A DNA stretch of 64,000 bases. Source: Dyadobacter linearis (GTDB taxonomy: Bacteria; Bacteroidota; Bacteroidia; Cytophagales; Spirosomataceae). Location: contig NZ_CAJRAU010000004.1 in NCBI RefSeq assembly GCF_907165045.1, positions 124,001 to 188,000 of the forward strand, read 5' to 3'. Shown one piece after another: positions 18,113 to 27,362 of the stretch. A program made the translations under genes and the position numbers. The notes below the pieces were generated by a model, which was not told the DNA's origin, searched no databases, and saw nothing but the letters and a program-made list of their open reading frames with translations. The first letter of the stretch is position 1. The number at the start of each line of letters is the position of its first letter.

Positions 18113-19009
18113 ATGAAACCAACTCTTTTGATTCTTGCTGCCGGAATAGGTAGCCGATACGGGGGCATTAAGCAGCTAGACCAGTTTGGCCCGAATGGCG
18201 AAACAATCATCGATTACTCACTATATGATGCGATCAGAAGCGGTTTTGGAAAAGTAGTGTTCATTGTCCGGCAAGAAATTAAGGACAATGCGGAAGCTAT
18301 TTTTGCTCCGAAGCTGAAAGGTAAGATCGACTACGATTTCGCGATCCAGGGAATACAATCCTACGTGCCCGAAGATCTGGGAACCGTTGAAAGGACCAAA
18401 CCCTGGGGCACCGGCCACGCCACATTGTGCGCCTGGGAGCAGACTGATACGCCCTTTGCGGTGATCAATGCAGACGATTTTTACGGTCGCGACGCTTTTG
18501 AAACGATGGCCCAGTTTCTTCAAACCGACACCGACGATTCGCAGCACGCCATGATCGGGTACGAGCTGAAAAGGACATTATCCGAAAACGGAACAGTATC
18601 CCGCGGAATTTGCATCGAAAGAGCAGACCTAAATCTGGAATCGGTTGTGGAGAGGACCAAGATCTTCGAAGAGAATGGGAAAATTTACTTCGAGGAAGAA
18701 GGATTGAAAACGGAATTAGCACCTGAAACGCCCGTTTCTATGAATTTCTGGGGTTTTAAATCGACTATGTTCCCGCTAACCAAGGAGTTTTTCGAAACTT
18801 ACGCGAGAGAAAATATCAACACGCCGAAAGCTGAGTTTTACATCCCGACCGTTATGACGAAACTCATCGAGAATGGTCTCGGTAACTGCCGCGTATTCCG
18901 CAGCTCTTCTGACTGGTTTGGAGTGACTTATCCTGATGATAAACCGAATGTACAGGCATCGCTGGCAGCGCTGCACGAGTCAGGGGAGTATCCGGAAAAA
19001 TTATGGTAG
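18113..19009 (+). CDS. Sugar-phosphate nucleotidyltransferase
   Basis: A 298-residue NTP-transferase fold protein. The N-terminal nucleotide-binding loop LILAAGIGSRYGGIKQLDQF and the metal-site segment VINADDFYGRDAF are those of enzymes making nucleotide-activated sugars from a sugar-1-phosphate and an NTP. The sugar and nucleotide are not determinable. It stands alone between a terminator and a repeat array; related proteins in Bacteroidota are sometimes found with choline or lipid-sugar genes, which are not seen here. Confidence 0.82.
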   Translation: MKPTLLILAAGIGSRYGGIKQLDQFGPNGETIIDYSLYDAIRSGFGKVVFIVRQEIKDNAEAIFAPKLKGKIDYDFAIQGIQSYVPEDLGTVERTKPWGTGHATLCAWEQTDTPFAVINADDFYGRDAFETMAQFLQTDTDDSQHAMIGYELKRTLSENGTVSRGICIERADLNLESVVERTKIFEENGKIYFEEEGLKTELAPETPVSMNFWGFKSTMFPLTKEFFETYARENINTPKAEFYIPTVMTKLIENGLGNCRVFRSSSDWFGVTYPDDKPNVQASLAALHESGEYPEKLW

Positions 19010-19740
19010 TCCAAGGAGCCGGTTTCCGTTGACTGAAGTCAACGGAAATTGATTGCGTTTTTTCGGATTGTAGGAAGTGTTTTTTAGAATAAAGCTTCCT
19101 TGGAAGCTGGCACAAATGGGATCCCGAATAGCAACTCGGGAAACCCGTTTCCGTCGACTGAAGTCGGCGGAAATTGATTTCGTTTTTTTTGATTTGGAGT
19201 AGGGTATTTAGAATAATATGTTTCTGGAAGCTGGCACAAATCAAATCCCGAATAGCAACTAAAATCAATTTCCGTTGACTTCAGTCAACGGAAAAAGTCG
19301 ACGGAAATTGATTTCGTTTTTTCAGATTTGGAGTAAGGTATTTTAGAATAAATACGTATCTGAAAGCTGGCACAAATCAAATTCCGAATAGCAACTAAAA
19401 TCAATTTCCGTTGACTTCAGTCAACGGAAAAAGTCGGCGAGAATTGATTTCGTTTTTTCAGATTGGAGTAAGGTATTTTAGAATAATACGTCTCTGAAAG
19501 CCGGCACAAATCAAATCCCGAATAGCAACTGAAGCAACCGGTATCCGTCGACTGAAGTCGGCGGAAATTGATTTCGTCTTGTTAGATTTGGAGCGAGGTA
19601 TTTTAGCATAAAGCTTCCCTTTAAGCTGGCACAAATCAATTCCAAATGAGCAACCAATAAATTTCCGTCGACTTCAGTCAACGGAAAAACGGAAAAACGG
19701 AAAACGAAACACGAAAACAGAACACGAAAACGGAAAAAGC
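19010..19740. repeat. Array of REP-like palindromes (about six copies, BIME-like)
   Basis: A 730-bp non-coding stretch built of units of roughly 100-130 bp. Each has an imperfect palindrome of the form TTTCCGTTGAC-TGAA-GTCAACGGAAA at 19023-19048, 19148-19173, 19269-19294, 19405-19430, about 19541-19566 and 19662-19687. Copies 1, 2 and 5 have TGAA in the loop and are followed by ATTGATTTCG; copies 3, 4 and 6 are inverted (TTCA); copies 3 and 4 are preceded by AAAATCAA and followed by a half element, giving head-to-head pairs. Between them a spacer recurs: GATTTGGAGTAAGGTATTTT, then AGCTGGCACAAATC and CCCGAATAGCAACT. The right end degrades into an ACGGAAAA-type short repeat (19683-19738). No gene is visible. 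Confidence 0.88.
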
Positions 19741-20418
19741 TTATTTCTGGACCAGCGCTTCTAACATTTTCTCGGCTAGAAACTTGTTTCCGGCATCTGT
19801 TAAATGCACTCTGTCAGTTGTTAGGATACCTTTTTCTTTATTTTCAGGGTTGTTCTGAATGAGGTGGTCTGCGAAATGTTTGCGCAGGTCGCAGAGTTGC
19901 AGGCTGTTTCTGGAAGCTATTTCGCGGATCAGTTTGGAGTATTGGTTCAAATCTCCGTCATGCTGGTTTGAATTATCGGTTCTTTCCCCAATTACAGTCG
20001 GCGTGCAAACGATCACGCGGATATTCTGCGCTTTCATTTTCTTGATCAGCGCTTCATAGAACTTTACATATTTATCAGGATCAGTGCCGGTTCCCGACGA
20101 TGCTTTATGCCAAACGTCATTGATTCCCACATAAATAAATACCACATCCGGCTTTTTAGAAAGTACGTCATCTTCGAGTCTGAGATAAAGATCGTACACC
20201 TTATTTCCGCCAATACCCGCTCCGATCAGCTCATATTGATTGCTTTGATTTTTGGCTTTCAGCATTTCGCCCATTTGGGTGATGTACCCTGTCGGATTTA
20301 CGCCAGCTTGCGTAATCGAATCGCCGAAGAAAATGACTTTGAGAGGTTTATCCTGCCGCATGGCGATCATTGGCAAAACGAAAATTGCAATCTGTAAAAA
20401 TTTGAAAAATAGCTTCAT
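19741..20418 (-). CDS. SGNH/GDSL-type hydrolase, secreted
   Basis: A 225-residue protein with an N-terminal hydrophobic signal (LFFKFLQIAIFVLPMIAM). The SGNH blocks are all present: block I KVIFFGDSITQAG with the nucleophile Ser, block II GAGIGGNKVYDL, block III IYVGINDVWH, and block V TTDRVHLTDAG with the Asp-His pair. It is an esterase, lipase or deacylase of the periplasm or cell surface; the substrate (lipid, acetylated polysaccharide) is unknown. The coding region ends exactly where the REP array begins. Confidence 0.88.
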   Translation of the reverse strand: MKLFFKFLQIAIFVLPMIAMRQDKPLKVIFFGDSITQAGVNPTGYITQMGEMLKAKNQSNQYELIGAGIGGNKVYDLYLRLEDDVLSKKPDVVFIYVGINDVWHKASSGTGTDPDKYVKFYEALIKKMKAQNIRVIVCTPTVIGERTDNSNQHDGDLNQYSKLIREIASRNSLQLCDLRKHFADHLIQNNPENKEKGILTTDRVHLTDAGNKFLAEKMLEALVQK

Positions 20419-20495
20419 AGCAGTTTTTGAATGGATTTTAGGGGAAAAGACGAATTAGTCGCAAAGTTACTTTCTGGCAAAAAATGCTTCTTAAA

Positions 20496-21386
20496 TCAAC
20501 TGAGCCACAAAATTTCGGGAGATCGAAGCGAAAGGCTTAATGTAAATTTTTTACCTGCAAGTATATTTTCTTCCATTCCAAGAGGAAGTTTTACTAGTCG
20601 TATCTTGTTGTCAATCAATGCATTAGCAAAAATACAATCGGCGGTCTTAGTGTAATTAATAATCTCGCCATGAATGTATAGATCCTTTTCGGGCTGATTG
20701 ATATTCAGGTACACTTGTGCTGGCGGGCCAAATTGCGGTAGCTTCCCATTTTCCATAATCCCAACCTGATCAGCCAGGCGGAAGATTTCGCTGGTCTCGT
20801 GGGTGACGATGATCGCCGTGAATTGGAAAAGCTTGTGAAATTTCAATATCAATTCCTGCAATTGATAACGCATGTCGGGATCTACGGCGGAAAAGGGCTC
20901 GTCGAGCAATAGCAATTCTGGCTTCCTGACCAGAGCCCGCGCCAATGCAACCCGCTGCTGCTGCCCGCCGGAAAGCTGATCTGGTTTTCTGCCGGATAAA
21001 TTTTCCAGTCCGGTAGCTTCCAAAAGTTCTTTAATAATTGTTCTATCTCCGCCTTTTGGTAGCGCGAAGGTTAGATTTTCGGCTACGGTCATATTAGGGA
21101 AGAGCGCGTAGTCCTGGAAAACAAAACCGATATTCCGCTGCTGCGGAGGTAGCGAAATCTGATTTTGCGTATCCAGCCAGGCAGAGTTTTCTGTTTTGAT
21201 ATTCCCCTCCTCCGGCATCAGCAATCCCGCAATCTGCTTCAATAGCGTTGTTTTTCCCGCGCCCGAATGTCCGGTCAATGCCATAATTGCTGCTTTCTCC
21301 AGAGAAAATGACACTTCCATCGGCAATATACCCTGGGCAGTGTGGAGCGTATGCCGGATCGCAATGTTAAGCTGACTGTCGGACAC
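20496..21386 (-). CDS. modC: Molybdate-type ABC transporter ATP-binding protein
   Basis: A 296-residue ABC ATPase with Walker A GHSGAGKTTLLK, signature LSGGQQQRVALARAL, Walker B LLLLDEPFSAVD and the switch His in IIVTHETSE. The C-terminal 80 residues form a short accessory domain. It is coupled to modB, its GTG start lying 20 bp inside the end of modB, and follows modA, so it energises molybdate (or tungstate) import. The GTG start is chosen because no ATG lies before the first conserved strand. Specificity is inferred from the neighbouring modB and modA. Confidence 0.88.
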   Translation of the reverse strand: MSDSQLNIAIRHTLHTAQGILPMEVSFSLEKAAIMALTGHSGAGKTTLLKQIAGLLMPEEGNIKTENSAWLDTQNQISLPPQQRNIGFVFQDYALFPNMTVAENLTFALPKGGDRTIIKELLEATGLENLSGRKPDQLSGGQQQRVALARALVRKPELLLLDEPFSAVDPDMRYQLQELILKFHKLFQFTAIIVTHETSEIFRLADQVGIMENGKLPQFGPPAQVYLNINQPEKDLYIHGEIINYTKTADCIFANALIDNKIRLVKLPLGMEENILAGKKFTLSLSLRSPEILWLS

Positions 21387-22041
21387 GGAGCAGGCGATTG
21401 TTGATTGAATAGACGAGCAATAAAATCACGAAAGTGATCGCAAATAAAATTAACGCATATTGATTTGCCACGCCGTAATTCAGCGCTTCCACCTCATTAT
21501 AGATCGCGACAGAAGCCACTTTCGTAACACCCGGAATATTTCCCCCAATCATTAAAACCACCCCAAATTCTCCCACAGTATGCGCAAAAGTGAGTACAAA
21601 AGCCGTGAGAATGGCGGGTTTGCAATTGGGTAACAGCACTTTGAAAAAAGTCTGCATTTCAGTTTTTCCCAAAGTATAGGAAGCTTCCCGCAACGAAGCA
21701 GGTAACGATTGCAGCCCGGCGCGGATCGGGTAGACCATAAAAGGCAGGCTATATAAAATGGAAGCGATTACGAGCCCGGGAAATGAGAAAACCAGCCGCA
21801 GCCCCAGCACTTTTTCGATCCAGGCCCCAAACCAATAGGAGGGACTGAATGCCAGCAAAAGATAGAATCCGATCACAGAAGGGGGCAAAACCAGCGGCAA
21901 GCCGATTACCGCCTCTACCACGCCGCGACCCTTGAACTTCCCGAATGCAAGCCAATAGGCAACCGGCAATGCTAGCACAAGCAAAATAGCCGATGTGATA
22001 GTTGCGAGCCGGAAAGTGAGCCAGATTGGCTGGTAGTCCAT
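21367..22041 (-). CDS. modB: Molybdate ABC transporter permease
   Basis: A 224-residue inner-membrane permease with about five helices and the typical ModB features: ALPVAYWLAFGKFKGRG near the N-terminus, GLPLVLPPSVIGFYLL, and the EAA-type cytoplasmic loop followed by HTVGEFGVVLMIGGNIPG. It forms the channel of a molybdate/tungstate importer with the ATPase encoded just downstream and the binding protein encoded upstream. Length is normal for the family. Confidence 0.92.
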   Translation of the reverse strand: MDYQPIWLTFRLATITSAILLVLALPVAYWLAFGKFKGRGVVEAVIGLPLVLPPSVIGFYLLLAFSPSYWFGAWIEKVLGLRLVFSFPGLVIASILYSLPFMVYPIRAGLQSLPASLREASYTLGKTEMQTFFKVLLPNCKPAILTAFVLTFAHTVGEFGVVLMIGGNIPGVTKVASVAIYNEVEALNYGVANQYALILFAITFVILLLVYSINNRLLRVRQSA

Positions 22042-22110
22042 TTTTTAATGATTGAATTTTGAATGATCCGCCGTGGAACGGGGAATGACCGAATTAGTGA
22101 GTGATTGCTG

Positions 22111-22863
22111 CTATTTATAGCCGTATTTCTTTAAAATAGCTTTACCTTTTTCAGAAAAAAGGAAGTCGTAGAATTTCTGGCTGGATTCCTTTTTTGGGGA
22201 ATCGTCGCTGTGTTTTAATAAAATCGCAGCTTGTTCTATTGGTTGGTATAAGGTTGAATCTACCACTATATAATACCCCTGATTCTTCATTTCTGGCGAG
22301 AGCACTATTGATAGGGCATTGAAACCTACTTCTGCCGAGCCCGACATAATATACTGTGCAGTCTGCGCGATACTTTCACCGTACACCAGTTTGGATTCGG
22401 TTTGATCGTATAGTTTTTGTGATTTTAGTATATCAATCGCTGCAACGCCGTAAGGTGCCGTTTTAGGATTGGGTATTGCGATTTTTCTTATTTTTTCAGT
22501 TGATAATAATGCAGTATTTAACTCTCCTAGCGGGATGTTTTTTGACCATAATACCAAAGAACCTAACGCATAAACTCTCGGTTTTTCATCTGAACCGCCA
22601 TTTTTGAAAATTTCGTTCGGGTATTTCGTATCTGCGGAAACGAATACATCGAAAGGTGCGCCTTCTCGGATCTGCGTAGTAAGATTGCCCGAGGAGCCTA
22701 CTACGATCTCGATCTGCTTGCCAGTTTCCTTCTCAAATTCTACCTTGATCTCCTTCATTACATACTGCACGTTAGCAGCGGTGGCCACGATTATTTTTTC
22801 CGACGGTTTGGAACAGCCCGCCAGAATCAGCGCAATCAATGGAATGAGGTACCGAAAGTTCAT
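22111..22863 (-). CDS. modA: Molybdate-binding lipoprotein of the ABC importer
   Basis: A 250-residue substrate-binding protein. The start at 22863 gives a lipoprotein signal (YLIPLIALILAGC); an open frame extends 60 codons further upstream, but it would cross the divergent aminotransferase start and destroy the signal. Family motifs are IIVATAANVQYVMKEI, VGSSGNLTTQIREGAPFDVF with the oxyanion-binding Ser residues, and SGSAEVGFNALS. It delivers molybdate or tungstate to the permease encoded 69 bp downstream. Confidence 0.92.
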   Translation of the reverse strand: MNFRYLIPLIALILAGCSKPSEKIIVATAANVQYVMKEIKVEFEKETGKQIEIVVGSSGNLTTQIREGAPFDVFVSADTKYPNEIFKNGGSDEKPRVYALGSLVLWSKNIPLGELNTALLSTEKIRKIAIPNPKTAPYGVAAIDILKSQKLYDQTESKLVYGESIAQTAQYIMSGSAEVGFNALSIVLSPEMKNQGYYIVVDSTLYQPIEQAAILLKHSDDSPKKESSQKFYDFLFSEKGKAILKKYGYK

Positions 22864-23010
22864 CTTGCAATTTAAAGGTTTTTGTTTGGCATACACACGA
22901 CGGAAATCCGCCTGATCGGGAAAATATCGTAAATTGCGCGCCGTTTCGACCATTCTGGTCGATCTTTTAACCGCTGGCTGCCAGGTGCTCAAAGCGAAAT
23001 TCAGTACATA

Positions 23011-24168
23011 ATGATCATAGAAACCGCCCGGCGTACAAAGCAAACTTCTGAATACTATTTTTCAGTAAAACTTGCCGAAGTCCGCAAACTCATCGCCGAA
23101 GGGCATGATGTTATCAATTTGGGAATTGGTAATCCCGACATGATGCCGTCGGAAGCGACGCTTGAAGCGTTGTCGTCAGCTATTTTGAAACCGAATGCGC
23201 ATGGTTATCAGTCTTACACAGGTACCCCCGCTTTTCGGAATGCGATCGCCGACTTTTATGATCACAATTACAAAGTTAACCTTGACCCTAGCTCAGAAAT
23301 ACTTCCTTTAATCGGGTCCAAAGAGGGTATTACACATATTAGTCTCACCTTCCTCGATCCTGGCGACGAAGTATTGGTACCAGAGCTGGGATATCCTGCT
23401 TATCGTGCTGTCAGTCAAATGGTTGGTGGGGTTGTGAAAGAATATCCTTTGCAGGAAGAAAACGGCTGGCAGCCCGATTGGGAAGCGATGGAGACTCTGG
23501 TGAGCGACAAAACGAAGATTATGTGGCTCAACTATCCGCACATGCCGACGGGTGCACCCGCCACTTTGGAGCTGTTTGAAAATGCAGTAGCTTTTGCCAA
23601 AAAACACCAGATACTGCTTTGTCACGACAACCCTTACAGTCTGATCCTGAACAAAAAGCAGCCGATCAGTTTGCTGTCTGTCGAGGGGGCGAAGGAAGTA
23701 GCAATGGAGTTGAATTCGATGAGTAAGTCGCATAATATGGCAGGCTGGCGAATGGGCTGGCTGGCGGCGGCAAAACCTTATATTAATGCAGTGCTGACAA
23801 TAAAAAGCAATGTTGATTCAGGGATGTTCTGGGCAATGCAGGAAGCGGCGGTAGCGGCCTTACACAACGCTGATGAATGGCACGCAGAAAGAAATGCAGT
23901 TTACCAGGGCCGTTTAGAGGCTTCTGAGGCACTTTTGAGTATGCTCGGTTGTACCTGGGACCCCAAGCAGGAAGGGATGTTCCTCTGGGGTAAACTGCCC
24001 GATTCAGTTGAATCTGCTGAAAAGCTGGTGAATGAAACGCTCGTTGAAAAGCACGTTTTTATTGCGCCGGGTTTCATATTCGGGCCGAAAGGTCAGCGGT
24101 ATATCCGGTTGTCGCTTTGTTTGCCGAAAGAGCGGATCTGGGAGGCAGTTGAAAGAATTGGAGGCTAA
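23011..24168 (+). CDS. PLP-dependent class I/II aminotransferase
   Basis: A 385-residue fold-type I aminotransferase. The Schiff-base Lys is in SMSKSHNMAGWRMGW, the substrate-binding segment reads WLNYPHMPTGA, and the N-terminal part has INLGIGNPDMMPS. It lies 15 bp ahead of tyrA on the same strand, so an aromatic amino acid role (transamination of prephenate-derived keto acids or of aspartate) is likely. Related enzymes are often labelled aspartate or LL-diaminopimelate aminotransferase, and the exact substrate cannot be set from sequence. The start ATG lies 147 bp from the divergent modA start. Confidence 0.88.
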   Translation: MIIETARRTKQTSEYYFSVKLAEVRKLIAEGHDVINLGIGNPDMMPSEATLEALSSAILKPNAHGYQSYTGTPAFRNAIADFYDHNYKVNLDPSSEILPLIGSKEGITHISLTFLDPGDEVLVPELGYPAYRAVSQMVGGVVKEYPLQEENGWQPDWEAMETLVSDKTKIMWLNYPHMPTGAPATLELFENAVAFAKKHQILLCHDNPYSLILNKKQPISLLSVEGAKEVAMELNSMSKSHNMAGWRMGWLAAAKPYINAVLTIKSNVDSGMFWAMQEAAVAALHNADEWHAERNAVYQGRLEASEALLSMLGCTWDPKQEGMFLWGKLPDSVESAEKLVNETLVEKHVFIAPGFIFGPKGQRYIRLSLCLPKERIWEAVERIGG

Positions 24169-24183
24169 GTTAATGTTATCAAT

Positions 24184-25041
24184 ATGGTAGTAAGTATTAT
24201 AGGAATTGGTTTATTGGGAGGATCGTTTGCCCTGGCTTTGCGTCAAAAATACCCTAATGTCCGGTTTGTTGGAGTGGATACTTCTGTTGTAAATCAGAAG
24301 ATTGCGCTGGCAAAAGGTATTGTGGACGAGATTGTGGATCTGGAAGAGGCACTGACAATTTCGGAGCTGAATGTGCTATCCACACCTGTGGACGCTATAT
24401 CCAAGATGCTTCCGCGCATGCTGGATCTTTTGCCGGAAGGCCGCACGATCATGGATCTTGGTTCTACCAAAGAACTGATTTGCCAGCTGGCCGATACGCA
24501 TCCAAAAAGGGGACAGTTCGTGGCAGCTCATCCAATGGCTGGAACGGAAGATTCAGGTCCCGGCGCCGCTTTTAAAGAGCTTTTGCCGCATAAAAACGTC
24601 ATCGTTTGCGACAAGGAGAAGAGTAATCCTGATTCGCTTGGATTGGTGGAAACGTTTTTACGGGATGCCGGCATGAAGATTCATTATATGAAGCCTGTCG
24701 AGCATGATCTGCATTTGGCTTATGTTTCGCATTTGAGCCATATCAGTTCGTTTGCGCTTGGATTGACGGTATTGGATAAGGAAGCCGATGAAAAAGCGAT
24801 ATTTGCCATGGCGAGTACCGGTTTTTCATCTACGGTCAGACTGGCGAAAAGTTCGCCGCAGATGTGGGCGCCCATTTTTGATCAGAATAAAACCAATGTC
24901 TCCAAAGCATTGGGCGACTATATTGAACTGCTGAAAAAATTTAAAGAAGCGATTGACAACAAAGACCTTGATACCAGCCTCAATTACATGAGTCGCGCCA
25001 ACGATATTGGCCGGGTTCTTGCAGGTATTGAGAAAAAATAG
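24184..25041 (+). CDS. tyrA: Prephenate dehydrogenase
   Basis: A 285-residue enzyme converting prephenate to 4-hydroxyphenylpyruvate in tyrosine synthesis. It opens with a Rossmann NAD loop, SIIGIGLLGGSFALAL, and has the active-site segments VAAHPMAGTEDSGP and LAYVSHLSHISSFAL. It is cotranscribed with the aminotransferase upstream and ends at a strong terminator. No ACT domain is present at the C-terminus, so feedback control, if any, acts elsewhere. Confidence 0.93.
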   Translation: MVVSIIGIGLLGGSFALALRQKYPNVRFVGVDTSVVNQKIALAKGIVDEIVDLEEALTISELNVLSTPVDAISKMLPRMLDLLPEGRTIMDLGSTKELICQLADTHPKRGQFVAAHPMAGTEDSGPGAAFKELLPHKNVIVCDKEKSNPDSLGLVETFLRDAGMKIHYMKPVEHDLHLAYVSHLSHISSFALGLTVLDKEADEKAIFAMASTGFSSTVRLAKSSPQMWAPIFDQNKTNVSKALGDYIELLKKFKEAIDNKDLDTSLNYMSRANDIGRVLAGIEKK

Positions 25042-25059
25042 CTGCATTTTGATATTTGT

Positions 25060-25097
25060 AAACGTCAGTAAGTCAAGCACTTACTGACGTTTTTTCT
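25060..25097 (+). terminator. Intrinsic terminator after tyrA
   Basis: A perfect 14-bp stem AAACGTCAGTAAGT / ACTTACTGACGTTT with loop CAAGC, followed by a T-run and TTTCTG. One of the strongest hairpins of the window. Confidence 0.9.
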
Positions 25098-25190
25098 GTT
25101 TTTCGGAACCATTAACGCCAGGCTGCCTGTTAACCTCCTACCTGTTTAACTACCAGTTAAAATCAATTTTTTCCAACAAAACGACAAGAA

Positions 25191-25970
25191 ATGACGAAGG
25201 CTCATGCGGTTTTTGTAGCGGTGATCATTGCGCTTAGTGTTTCCTTAGGTATCCAGCAGATCAATCCGTTTACAGACACTTCTTCCCCAAGAAAAATCAG
25301 TGTCGCAGATTCAGACTCAATTGCCCGCCCGGAATGGGTTTCATTATATGATTCTTTAAACTTAAAAGAACAGGGGCTTTCGGAATCAGCATTTTACTGT
25401 GCTTGGTTTGGTTTTCAAAAAATGGATCTGCAAAATCAGATACTCGCTATTGCTGATTTTACCCAGTCTTCCCGCAATAAGAGATTGTATGTGATTGATC
25501 TTTTGAAGAAAAAAGTATTATTCAATACGTACGTCGCACACGGTCGGAACTCCGGTCAGGAGTTCGCTGAGAAGTTTTCCAACGATAATTCTTCCTATCA
25601 ATCCAGCTTAGGTTTTTATAAGACACTAGGTACTTATCAGGGCAAGCACGGTTTGTCTTTGCGGCTGGAAGGCGTGGAAAAAGGCATAAACGACCGCGCT
25701 TTGGAAAGGGCGATCGTTATGCATGGTGCTGATTATGTAAGTGAATCTTTTATTAAGAATACCGGCCGGTTGGGACGGAGCCTGGGCTGCCCGGCTGTTT
25801 CTGTCGAAGATTCTAAAAAAATCATCGACTTGCTATATGGAGGCGCAGGTCTGTTCATCTATTCCGCCAACCAAAAATATCTTCAAGCGTCGCCTTTGCT
25901 GGCTGGTTTGTCTTTGGACAATGTCAAGCGCGCCTTAGGTGATCCTCTTTTGTATATATCGGGGAAATAA
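25191..25970 (+). CDS. Murein L,D-transpeptidase catalytic domain protein
   Basis: A 259-residue secreted or membrane-anchored protein with one N-terminal hydrophobic segment (HAVFVAVIIALSVSLGI). The catalytic region includes the His in RAIVMHGADYVSE and the Cys in GRLGRSLGCPAVSVED, the arrangement of the YkuD-like murein L,D-transpeptidase family that forms or edits peptidoglycan cross-links. The last 88 bp overlap the convergent YkuD gene on the other strand. Domain assignment is good; the precise wall reaction is not known. Confidence 0.83.
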   Translation: MTKAHAVFVAVIIALSVSLGIQQINPFTDTSSPRKISVADSDSIARPEWVSLYDSLNLKEQGLSESAFYCAWFGFQKMDLQNQILAIADFTQSSRNKRLYVIDLLKKKVLFNTYVAHGRNSGQEFAEKFSNDNSSYQSSLGFYKTLGTYQGKHGLSLRLEGVEKGINDRALERAIVMHGADYVSESFIKNTGRLGRSLGCPAVSVEDSKKIIDLLYGGAGLFIYSANQKYLQASPLLAGLSLDNVKRALGDPLLYISGK

Positions 25971-27121
25971 AGCAGGTCGCCTTTTTCATTACAATCCGCT
26001 CCCAGATATAACAAGAATACAGGAATGCGGACTTTCAGCTTGTGCCATTTCGGAGGAGTTGAAACTGTATCCGGTTCCGTCATAAAATCATCTCCCAGCA
26101 ACTCGGTGCCAGCCATATAATTAGCCAGCTCAGTTGGGCGTTGCACACGCACACAGCCGTGACTTCTCCAACGTTGATTGCTGGCGAAAAGATATCTCGC
26201 ATTGGTGTCATGCAAATAAATCGCCAATGGATTTTTGATCTCAACTTTTAATAGACCAAGGGAGTTATCTTCTCCGGTTTCCTGTCTGAAACGATAGGGG
26301 AACTTCTTCTCCTTCATTTCCTCCCAGTCAATATCTTCCGGGTTCACAACCTGCCCGCTGTTATCAATTACCTCGATCCTGTTTCTTGAAAGATATTCAG
26401 GATCACTGGCAGCCTTTGGGAGAATTTCCTTGATCGCAATGCTCTTTGGCACATTCCAGTAAGGGTGCGTTACAATACTTGTCGCATAAGTGTCGATAGT
26501 TGGCGTCGGCGTGTCTGCTTTTCCGACTACGGTGCGCATGGTCAGAACATTTTTCCCGGCAGAATCCATCGCCGTCAAATAAGCCCCACGGATGTTAACC
26601 ATCACAAAACGAGGCGCATTTTTAGCTTGTCTATGGATCCACCGGTACGCATTCATAGACTCAGCCACGTAGGCCGCGCTGTCATATTTGCTCTCTTTCA
26701 GTAACCGGGTGTAGTTGACTTTCAGGTTATTATAAACTGGGAAAACAGGTTCCAGCTTTTCCATTACTTTCTCAATTGCCTTACCTTCCACCAATTCTTC
26801 TGCGGCAGCACGTAGCAAAACGGTATCTGCTTCGATTTTTTTCTGGGTAAATCTGATCGCAGGTTTATGCCCAAAACCAATCTCTTCCAGCAGCGCATAT
26901 ACTGGCGCTACCCCGTCTTTCGCTGAGAACTTCTCCGGGTCTACCCCAACTTTCTTGGAGAATTCCAGCAGCTTATCGTAATTTTTTTCTGTGATTGCTT
27001 CGGCCAGTTCGGCGCTTGTCATTTCCTTCGGATTTTTCCGGCAGGATTGCAGGATAGCAAGCGTAAATAGAACGAGGAGTGGGATGTACCTGGAACGACC
27101 AAGACCTGAGAACATTTGCAT
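25883..27121 (-). CDS. L,D-transpeptidase lipoprotein (YkuD domain)
   Basis: A 412-residue protein with a lipoprotein-type signal (IPLLVLFTLAILQSC). A helical N-terminal half is followed by a YkuD domain with the signature His in YLHDTNARYLF and the catalytic Cys in RWRSHGCVRVQRP. It should form 3-3 cross-links or attach proteins in the periplasmic murein. It converges with, and overlaps by 88 bp, the other L,D-transpeptidase-type gene; both frames retain conserved segments close to the overlap, so both appear real. Start could also be the second ATG two codons downstream. Confidence 0.88.
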   Translation of the reverse strand: MQMFSGLGRSRYIPLLVLFTLAILQSCRKNPKEMTSAELAEAITEKNYDKLLEFSKKVGVDPEKFSAKDGVAPVYALLEEIGFGHKPAIRFTQKKIEADTVLLRAAAEELVEGKAIEKVMEKLEPVFPVYNNLKVNYTRLLKESKYDSAAYVAESMNAYRWIHRQAKNAPRFVMVNIRGAYLTAMDSAGKNVLTMRTVVGKADTPTPTIDTYATSIVTHPYWNVPKSIAIKEILPKAASDPEYLSRNRIEVIDNSGQVVNPEDIDWEEMKEKKFPYRFRQETGEDNSLGLLKVEIKNPLAIYLHDTNARYLFASNQRWRSHGCVRVQRPTELANYMAGTELLGDDFMTEPDTVSTPPKWHKLKVRIPVFLLYLGADCNEKGDLLYFPDIYKRGSPKARLTLSKDKPASKGDA

Positions 27122-27362
27122 TGTATTGCGGGTTGATATTTGTTGATATGCAATACAATTGTTGTGCTAACGCTTTTGGTTTAACGTAATGATATTAATG
27201 CGTTGATTATTAGTGCTATACCAAATTGCAAATTTTTACAATAATCTAAAACTGGGGAATTTAATTGCCAGTTCAATGATTCAAAAATCCCCTTTTTTGA
27301 AGATTAGCTTGCTCTTGCTTATTGCTCGGTATACCGGATTAATGCAAAAAGTATTTTGATTG

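Noticed and set aside
19010..19740. CRISPR-like array
   Set aside because: Repeats are palindromic and change orientation, the spacers are themselves repeated, the period is about 100-130 bp, and no cas gene is nearby.
22864..23043. N-terminal extension of modA by 60 residues
   Set aside because: It would overlap the divergent aminotransferase start and would bury the lipoprotein signal.
25891..25970. Overlap of the two transpeptidase genes as an annotation error
   Set aside because: Both frames are uninterrupted with conserved catalytic motifs; shortening either would require an in-frame stop that is not there.
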